In this document: positions 51,726 to 57,321 of the stretch, one piece after another
Position numbering within the stretch: position 1 is the stretch's first letter
How the letters are laid out: each line of letters starts with the position of its first letter
NCBI GenBank assembly: GCA_900290255.1
Contig: OMOD01000145.1
Span: 1-57,321, forward strand
Reading direction: 5' to 3'
Length of the DNA: 57,321 bases
DNA from: Candidatus Sulfotelmatobacter kueseliae
GTDB taxonomy: Bacteria > Acidobacteriota > Terriglobia > Terriglobales > Acidobacteriaceae
Notes under the pieces: generated by a model
What the model was told of the DNA's origin: nothing
The model's input: only the letters and a program-made list of their open reading frames with translations
Databases searched by the model: none
Made by a program: the position numbers and the translations under genes

Positions 51726-53216
51726 ATGGACATCGTTGAAACAATTCGCGCCAAAGCTCGTCGGAGCGATGTTGCCTGGTTCACGTTTTTGGTGCTGTCA
51801 GGCTTGCTTCTGACCTGGCTGGCGATCGTTCAGTCATTGGTCTTCCTGGTCCTGGTGGCAGTCGTAGCTCTAACAGCCTTCACTCCATGGGCAATCGTCC
51901 GCGCACGGCGCATCGATCTGGAGCTGTGGCAATGGATGCTGCTGGCGGCTCTGAGCGGTTACATGCTTTTGAATTATGGATTCGAGAATCTGACCCTCCA
52001 CCTGGGACTCCCGTTCATCGTGAGCTACGCTATGATTTATGGTTCCCTGGCTCTGGCGGTGCATCGGCATCCGAGTCTGATGATAAAGGCAGCGAAAAAC
52101 CCTGCCATGATCTGCCTCTTGATCTTGATTTTTCAAACATTTATTCATCTGATCGTCGATTTACCGAAGTACGGACTTTGGGCAATCCGCGATTCCACGA
52201 TCGTTCTAGATGGCTTGTTCCTGGCCTTGGGACTGCTGTGGGCCATGAAGCAGAGCAATCTGCTCATCCTCATGAAGTGGTTGATGGGCTTTTTTATTCT
52301 AGACTTAGCGTACAGTTACACTCTCCCGTGGGGCGCAGCACTCCAGAGCGTGTCCCCGAAATCCGGTGTGTTTCAAGAAGTGGCGCTGGTGGGGAATTAT
52401 CGAGGGAACGTACTTTATCTCCTGATCGGTGCCCTTTTCTGTTTGCTTCTTGCCAACTACGTCGTGAGATGGCCGCGCTGGGTCCTAATGCTTCTGGCGG
52501 TCGCTCAAATTTTTGGCTTAGCGATCGAACAAGCAAGAGCGATGTATGTGGGGCTCGTACTCGCTCTGATCGTCTTGGCACTGGCTGGGAAGGCCAGAGA
52601 CTCCCTCAAGCTTGCTTCTATATTGTGTTTGGCTTTGGTACCTCTCCTGTTTTTGACAGTCACAGGGATCGAAATCCAGGGACGGATAGGTACCGTAAAC
52701 ATGGACTTTCTTTCGGAGCACATGAAGAGCATTACCGGCGCAAGGGATACGCCAGGCTCTACGAATGAAGGTCGCATGGATTGGTACGAGCAAGCTTACC
52801 AAAAATACCGCAAGCACCCATGGATCGGCGTTGGGTTCGGTGAACCGTTGCTCGATGTTGAAAACAGTCAGAGTACCGCTATACGAATGCCTCACAACTC
52901 GAGTTTCAGCATTTTGGTAAGGTTGGGAGCAATTGGATTCATATTTTGGGTGATCTTTCATTTATATGTGGTCAAGACGTTCATCTATGCCCTTCGCCAA
53001 AGGAAGCGCTACGACAAGCAAATAGCTGACGTTGTTTTGTGGCTTTTTCTCTGTTACCTCGTATTTATGATCGAGATTAGCGTGGAAGCCGGACTCGAAT
53101 TTCCCTCGGGGGCAGTGCCATTCTATTTCTTCGTGGGTCTGGCACTCGGATTGATACGTTTCCAACCCTCGGCACGTCGAATAACTGGGCTCGCGAATGA
53201 CGCGCAGAAAGCCTGA
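51726..53216 (+). CDS. O-antigen ligase / Wzy-like polymerase family membrane protein
   Basis: 496 residues, about 11 membrane helices. The family mark is the periplasmic loop after helix 7-8 (about 310-400) with KYRKHPWIGVGFGEP followed by MPHNSSFSILVRLGAIGF, the HN...G..G pattern of Wzy/WaaL proteins. GGAAG lies before the ATG, and the gene follows the flippase by 14 bases. No separate Wzy is seen, so this is the likely polymerase; ligase activity cannot be ruled out. Confidence 0.85.
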   Translation: MDIVETIRAKARRSDVAWFTFLVLSGLLLTWLAIVQSLVFLVLVAVVALTAFTPWAIVRARRIDLELWQWMLLAALSGYMLLNYGFENLTLHLGLPFIVSYAMIYGSLALAVHRHPSLMIKAAKNPAMICLLILIFQTFIHLIVDLPKYGLWAIRDSTIVLDGLFLALGLLWAMKQSNLLILMKWLMGFFILDLAYSYTLPWGAALQSVSPKSGVFQEVALVGNYRGNVLYLLIGALFCLLLANYVVRWPRWVLMLLAVAQIFGLAIEQARAMYVGLVLALIVLALAGKARDSLKLASILCLALVPLLFLTVTGIEIQGRIGTVNMDFLSEHMKSITGARDTPGSTNEGRMDWYEQAYQKYRKHPWIGVGFGEPLLDVENSQSTAIRMPHNSSFSILVRLGAIGFIFWVIFHLYVVKTFIYALRQRKRYDKQIADVVLWLFLCYLVFMIEISVEAGLEFPSGAVPFYFFVGLALGLIRFQPSARRITGLANDAQKA

Positions 53217-53347
53217 TGTTGTTGTTTTGAATGACACCAGCGTAGTCATGCAGAATTGAAAGCTCTGTAAATTGAAGGCTTCGAAATCGGCTGCCACGGC
53301 CTTCGGACCGATTTGGTTCAGGACTTGTTCGAACTCGGAAACACCTG

Positions 53348-55087
53348 ATGCGAATACTGGGTTTATCGTCGTTTCGGCACAACGGCTCGGCAGCGTTGCT
53401 GGAGGACGGCAACATGGTCGCCGCGATCGAAGATGCGAAGCTGGCACGGGCGGACACTCGGGCGTTGCCCGAGGCTGCGATAAAGTTCTGTTTGGCAAAG
53501 GCGGGCGTTTCCTGGTACGGATTAGATGTGGTCGCGGTCGCGGCGCGTCCGATGCGAGCCTGGGCCCGGCGCAGCTGGGGAGCCATGCGAACTTCTCCGT
53601 TCTCCCCGATCGCCGGTGCATTTTGCGAGGCCAATGAACTCGGTGACTTGTCTCGCGACCTGGGCAACCTCCGACTGTTGAGACACAAGAATGGAAGTTC
53701 AGCCTGCCGGTTCCTGAATTTCGAGCACCATTTATGCCACGCCGCCAGCGCTTTCTACAGCTCGCCATTTGATCGTGCTTTGATCCTGACCATGGATGAA
53801 AATGGCGACGGGCAGACGGGCATGCTTGCCATCGGAGAAGGAACTGAGATCCGAGCGCTGAAGACCATTCCGTTTCCGCATTCGCTGGCATGGGTGTACT
53901 CGCAGGTCACCGGACTTCTCGGTTTCGTTCCGCGCAAGGAAGAACACAAGACCCAGTGGCTCAGCCTGGAAGGGGAACCGGTTTTCAAGGAAATCTTTTT
54001 GCGGCTGCTGCGAAACCCGCGTTCGCAAATGCCCCGGTTGAACCCGAGTTTCTTGCAATACGGAGTAACCGGATCCCTGACCCTCTCCGGCGAGCTCTGT
54101 CGCCAGGCCTGTTTGCCAGAGGACGGAGCCGATCTCAACGAGGACTTGCGTCGCGCTTTGGCCAGCAGCGTACAGGAAGCCTGTACGGAGATCGTCGTGG
54201 ACCTGCTCCGGCACTATTGCAAGCAGCAAGGAGTCGATCGGATTTGCTTGGGTGGCGGTCTTTTTCAAAACGTGTTGCTTGTATCCGAGTTGGAAAAACA
54301 ATTCGGAATCGATCACGTCTTTGTCCCGACTGCTCCCGGTAATTCGGGCAGCGCAGTGGGTGCAGCCGCGCTGGTTTGGCATCAATTGAAACATGGGCCG
54401 CGAAGTGATGCGGAGGCCTATCATCCGTACGTCGGTCCGGCGTACACCGGCCACGACGTTAAGGATGTTCTGGATAATTTCAAATCTCGCTATTCGGTGC
54501 CTACCACTTCAGAGCGAAGGATGGAGACTACATTCCAGTTGTTGCAGGCGGGTAGGATCGTGGGATGGTTCCATGGTCCGGCAGAATTCGGTCCACGGTC
54601 CCTGGGGAATCGGAGCCTTCTGGCCTCGCCCTGGGCGCCCTATGTGAAGGAGAACCTCAACGATTACATTAAGCACCGCGAGTGGTTCCGGCCTTTTGCC
54701 ATTTCTGTACCAGAGGAAGACTGTCCGCGTTACTTCGAATTCTCCCGGAATTGCCGCTCCATGAACTCCCTGGCATGGGTCCGACCGGACGCCGATGCGG
54801 TGCCGCGGACATTTTGCCTCCCGGGAAACCGCATTCGGTTGCATGTGGTCAACCGCAGGCATAACCCAAGTTTCTGGAATCTGCTGAAACATTTTGGCGA
54901 GCATGCGCCGGCACCCATGTTGCTGAACACGTCGTTTAATTTAGCCGGTGAACCGATGGTCGCCCGTCCCCAAGACGCGGTGCGCAGTTACTACTGCTCG
55001 GGAATTGATGCTCTGATCATCGAGAACTTTGTTCTCTCCAAAATGGCAGTTCCCAAGGCTGTTCCGGAAATGCATGCTGTCTCGTGA
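53348..55087 (+). CDS. Carbamoyltransferase (NodU/CmcH/TobZ family)
   Basis: 579 residues in two domains. The Kae1-like N-terminal part (MRILGLSSFRHNGSAALLEDG) carries the metal site His127-x3-His131 in NFEHHLCHAASAFYSSP, and LTMDENGDG. ICLGGGLFQNVLLVSEL and GNSGSAVGAAAL lie near 300-350. The YrdC-like C-terminal part (about 400 on) has GWFHGPAEFGPRSLGNRSLLASP and LNTSFN. These enzymes move the carbamoyl group of carbamoyl phosphate to a hydroxyl of a sugar or antibiotic. In an EPS locus it likely carbamoylates the polysaccharide repeat. The stop overlaps the next gene's GTG as GTGA, so the two are coupled. Confidence 0.92.
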   Translation: MRILGLSSFRHNGSAALLEDGNMVAAIEDAKLARADTRALPEAAIKFCLAKAGVSWYGLDVVAVAARPMRAWARRSWGAMRTSPFSPIAGAFCEANELGDLSRDLGNLRLLRHKNGSSACRFLNFEHHLCHAASAFYSSPFDRALILTMDENGDGQTGMLAIGEGTEIRALKTIPFPHSLAWVYSQVTGLLGFVPRKEEHKTQWLSLEGEPVFKEIFLRLLRNPRSQMPRLNPSFLQYGVTGSLTLSGELCRQACLPEDGADLNEDLRRALASSVQEACTEIVVDLLRHYCKQQGVDRICLGGGLFQNVLLVSELEKQFGIDHVFVPTAPGNSGSAVGAAALVWHQLKHGPRSDAEAYHPYVGPAYTGHDVKDVLDNFKSRYSVPTTSERRMETTFQLLQAGRIVGWFHGPAEFGPRSLGNRSLLASPWAPYVKENLNDYIKHREWFRPFAISVPEEDCPRYFEFSRNCRSMNSLAWVRPDADAVPRTFCLPGNRIRLHVVNRRHNPSFWNLLKHFGEHAPAPMLLNTSFNLAGEPMVARPQDAVRSYYCSGIDALIIENFVLSKMAVPKAVPEMHAVS

Positions 55088-55941
55088 TTCTAGAAATGAA
55101 CGAACACTCCAGATCCGTGGAAGGGCTACAACTGATGAACGACGAAGCCGTGTCGTCCTTGGGGGTGACCGAAGGTCTGTCGCAAAAGGATGACAAGTTC
55201 AAAGTGCTGGGAGTTCGAGTTGACGCCGTACAGATCCCCGATGTCGTAGCGCGAATGGAGAGTTGGATCGCCCAGCGCAGTGGTTCGCACTTCATCGCGG
55301 TTACAGGGATGCACGGTGTTACCGAGGCACAGCATAATGATGGCTTCAAGAAGATCCTGAACAGCGCAGATCTGGTTGTGCCCGACGGCATGCCACTGGT
55401 GTGGCTCGGCCGGCTGCGTGGGCATGCGCTGAAGCGTCGGGTTTACGGGCCAGAGCTGATGCTGACGTTCTGCCGCGCCACAGGACGGCAGTATCGTCAT
55501 TTTTTCTACGGGGGTCTTCCGGGCGTGCCCAAACTTCTGGGGGACACTCTCCGCGACAGGTACGGAATCACGGTTGCCGGAGAATACTCGCCGCCATTCC
55601 GAATCCTCACGCCAGAGGAGGACGAGCAAATCCTGAAAGAAATACACGAGCTCCAGCCTGATGTTCTGTGGATCGGCCTGAGCACTCCCAAGCAGGAACA
55701 CTGGATGCACGAGCACCGTCCCAAGCTGAAGGTTCCTGTTGTGGTGGGCGTAGGCGCGGCCTTCGATCTCAATACAGGCAGAACCAAACAGGCGCCAGAA
55801 TGGATGCGCGAGCACGGATTGGAGTGGTTCTTTCGGCTGTTGACAGAGCCGCGAAGGCTCTGGCGGCGCTATATTCTCTACGGCTCACAGTTCCTATGGT
55901 ACGTCGCCGCGGAATTGCTCTCGCTGCGCCGGTTTGAGTAA
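55084..55941 (+). CDS. WecG/TagA/CpsF-family glycosyltransferase
   Basis: 285 residues. The GTG start overlaps the carbamoyltransferase stop (GTGA); an internal ATG four codons on is the alternative. After a 40-residue leader the GT26 family pattern appears: VTGMHGVTEAQHN, ADLVVPDGMPLVWLGRL, RVYGPELM, FFYGGLPGVPKLL and PDVLWIGLSTPKQEHWM. GVGAAFDLNTGRTKQAPEWM comes near the end, with a membrane-peripheral helix of basic and aromatic residues. Family members transfer ManNAc(A) or similar to lipid-linked sugars. It probably adds a later sugar of the EPS repeat at the inner membrane. Confidence 0.92.
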   Translation: MILEMNEHSRSVEGLQLMNDEAVSSLGVTEGLSQKDDKFKVLGVRVDAVQIPDVVARMESWIAQRSGSHFIAVTGMHGVTEAQHNDGFKKILNSADLVVPDGMPLVWLGRLRGHALKRRVYGPELMLTFCRATGRQYRHFFYGGLPGVPKLLGDTLRDRYGITVAGEYSPPFRILTPEEDEQILKEIHELQPDVLWIGLSTPKQEHWMHEHRPKLKVPVVVGVGAAFDLNTGRTKQAPEWMREHGLEWFFRLLTEPRRLWRRYILYGSQFLWYVAAELLSLRRFE

Positions 55942-56024
55942 ATGACCCTTTTCGCCAAGTACGAGGATCGACCAGAGAATGGCTGCATCCCTCGGATCGG
56001 CTGTACGGAGATGGACCCAAGAAA

Positions 56025-57263
56025 ATGACAGTTGCACAGCAGTCTCCCCCCAAGCGGGCTTCCATGACTTGGGGAAAACAAGCAGCGTTCATCGCGATTT
56101 CCAATGTATTTGCGCTATTGATGCTGGCGTGCCTTGGCGAGATTGCGCTGCGGCTGCTTCCTCTCGGAAAGTATCGCAGCGCACCCTTCCGGCAATACGA
56201 TCCGGTGATCGGTATTTCGCTGATCCCGAACATGCATGTGAATCATGCCCGCGGATGCTTTCAGGGAGAAGTCTCCACCAATCGCTGGGGGATGCGGGAC
56301 CGCGACCGCACCCTGGAAAAACCTCCCGGAGATTTTCGGATTGCGATGATCGGTGATTCCGTGGTCGAAGCGGTGCATGTCAAGCCCGATCAGGTGGTCA
56401 ATATTCGAACGGAAGAACGACTCCGCCAGTTGGGCTACAGCAATGTCGAAGTCATGAACTTCGCCGTCGAAGGCATCGGGACCACGCAGGAGTTGCTGCT
56501 ATACAAGGAAAAAGTTCGCCAGTTCCATCCCGATCTGGTTTTGCTGATGTTCACGGCAACGAACGACATTCTGAACAACTCCTCGACGCTGCAGCCCAAG
56601 ATCTACGGCATCCATCACTGGTTCGCTCCGTATTACGACCTAGCGCCGGATGGCAAGCTGGTTTTCACACCGGTCGAGCCCCGCCACTTGAACCGGTTAC
56701 GATCCTATTTCGAGCGCCACTCTGTGCTTGTCTACTATCTGGAGCGCGTCTGGCTCAAGGTCAACTTGTTTCCCTACAAATGGCAGGGGCTCCCCATCGA
56801 CTTCGAAACCTATGAGGACGATCCGATGGATAATGAGCTGAAACAGGCGTGGCAAGTGACCGGCAAAGTGCTGACGATAATGAACGACACCGTCAACGCC
56901 GACGGCAGCAAGTTTCTCGTCCTGGTTTGGCCGCTGCCCTACGACATCGACCCGGATTGGCGGCAGAGAATGATGAAGCAGTACGGTACCGTCCCGGCGT
57001 CGTTCAATCCATTCAGGTCAGCGGAAAGGCTGCAGGCGATCGCCGACAGTAATCATATTCCCATGGAATTTCTGGCGCCGTACGCACAGGCCTACCGGGA
57101 TCAGCGCCACCTGCAGTGGCCTTACTTTTCACTCCCATGCGATACGCATCTCAACGCCTTGGGGCATGAGGAGAGCGCAGAAGCGATCACGGAGATTCTG
57201 GAGAAACGCAATCTTCTTCCCGCGCAAACTCAGCAATCCACGAAATCCAATCTTGTAAACTAG
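56025..57263 (+). CDS. SGNH/GDSL-type membrane-anchored protein (polysaccharide-modifying?)
   Basis: 412 residues with one N-terminal membrane helix (about 19-40, QAAFIAISNVFALLMLACLGEIAL) and an extracytoplasmic SGNH fold. MIGDSVVEA gives the block I Ser112, TATNDILNN the block III Asn, and DTHLNALGHE near the end the Asp and His. The layout recalls AlgJ/AlgX-like acetyltransferase partners and other SGNH hydrolases in EPS loci, so O-acetylation or deacetylation of the polymer is likely but unproved. It follows WecG by 83 bases; the locus may continue beyond the window. Confidence 0.78.
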   Translation: MTVAQQSPPKRASMTWGKQAAFIAISNVFALLMLACLGEIALRLLPLGKYRSAPFRQYDPVIGISLIPNMHVNHARGCFQGEVSTNRWGMRDRDRTLEKPPGDFRIAMIGDSVVEAVHVKPDQVVNIRTEERLRQLGYSNVEVMNFAVEGIGTTQELLLYKEKVRQFHPDLVLLMFTATNDILNNSSTLQPKIYGIHHWFAPYYDLAPDGKLVFTPVEPRHLNRLRSYFERHSVLVYYLERVWLKVNLFPYKWQGLPIDFETYEDDPMDNELKQAWQVTGKVLTIMNDTVNADGSKFLVLVWPLPYDIDPDWRQRMMKQYGTVPASFNPFRSAERLQAIADSNHIPMEFLAPYAQAYRDQRHLQWPYFSLPCDTHLNALGHEESAEAITEILEKRNLLPAQTQQSTKSNLVN

Positions 57264-57321
57264 CAGGTTGCGGAAAAACTCGATTTGAAGCGGACGCAGT
57301 ACCACGAAACTCTCTTGTTTC

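Overview
The window is GC-rich and looks like an Acidobacteriota chromosome (Terriglobia/Koribacter type). This is inferred from family content, since there is no rRNA. The evidence is an Oar-like TonB-dependent receptor with an N-terminal carboxypeptidase-regulatory domain, a DUF5666 protein, free-standing TonB C-terminal domains, an S10 serine carboxypeptidase, interspersed palindromes of the GGCACGGC-GGAA-GCCGTGCC kind, and an exopolysaccharide (EPS) locus built like exosortase-type loci. No rRNA, CRISPR array, transposase or prophage is visible.

Layout. 0-2 kb: 3' end of a surface/tail-like protein, a small Cys-rich protein with a strong terminator, and an abnormally short tRNA-like gene. 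2.2-3.3 kb: secreted amidohydrolase. 3.3-14 kb: a leftward six-gene carbohydrate operon (secreted glycosidase, ROK kinase, SIS isomerase/deaminase, FHS-type transporter, PfkB kinase, LarA-type nickel racemase/epimerase). It is headed by a remnant of a TonB receptor and followed by a GntR/UTRA regulator and a second ROK kinase. 14-16.3 kb: LysR regulator divergent from threonine ammonia-lyase. 16.3-24.8 kb: envelope proteins (FecR-like, DUF5666, TonB receptor, phosphoesterase, TonB-CTD, zinc-ribbon/His-rich protein, HAD phosphatase). 25-30.4 kb: minor-pilin operon (FimT/GspH, PilV, PilW, giant PilX) with its own terminator, divergent from a REC-PilZ-PilZ protein. 32-40 kb: S10 peptidase, UDP-glucose dehydrogenase overlapping a UDP-glucuronate decarboxylase, YdeI-like protein, beta-barrel protein, M48 peptidase. 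40-43 kb: a GAF-TM-TonB fusion, a response regulator lacking its phospho-acceptor, and two long gene-free stretches. 43.4-57.3 kb: the EPS locus.

How parts may work together. The EPS locus starts with a NusG/RfaH-like antiterminator and a Fis-type HTH protein. It continues with an ExeA-like ATPase, an export protein, a Wzz-like chain-length protein, a BY-kinase-like protein whose Walker A lysine is missing, a WcaJ-type initiating transferase, a Wzx-like flippase, a Wzy-like polymerase/ligase, a carbamoyltransferase, a WecG/TagA transferase and an SGNH-type membrane protein. Together these describe Wzy-type assembly of a decorated polysaccharide. The Ugd-Uxs pair can supply UDP-glucuronate and UDP-xylose. 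PilZ, pilin and EPS genes in one window suggest surface-lifestyle control, but no direct link is proved by sequence.

Many upstream start codons were rejected in favour of internal starts with a Shine-Dalgarno sequence. Several starts are TTG or GTG.
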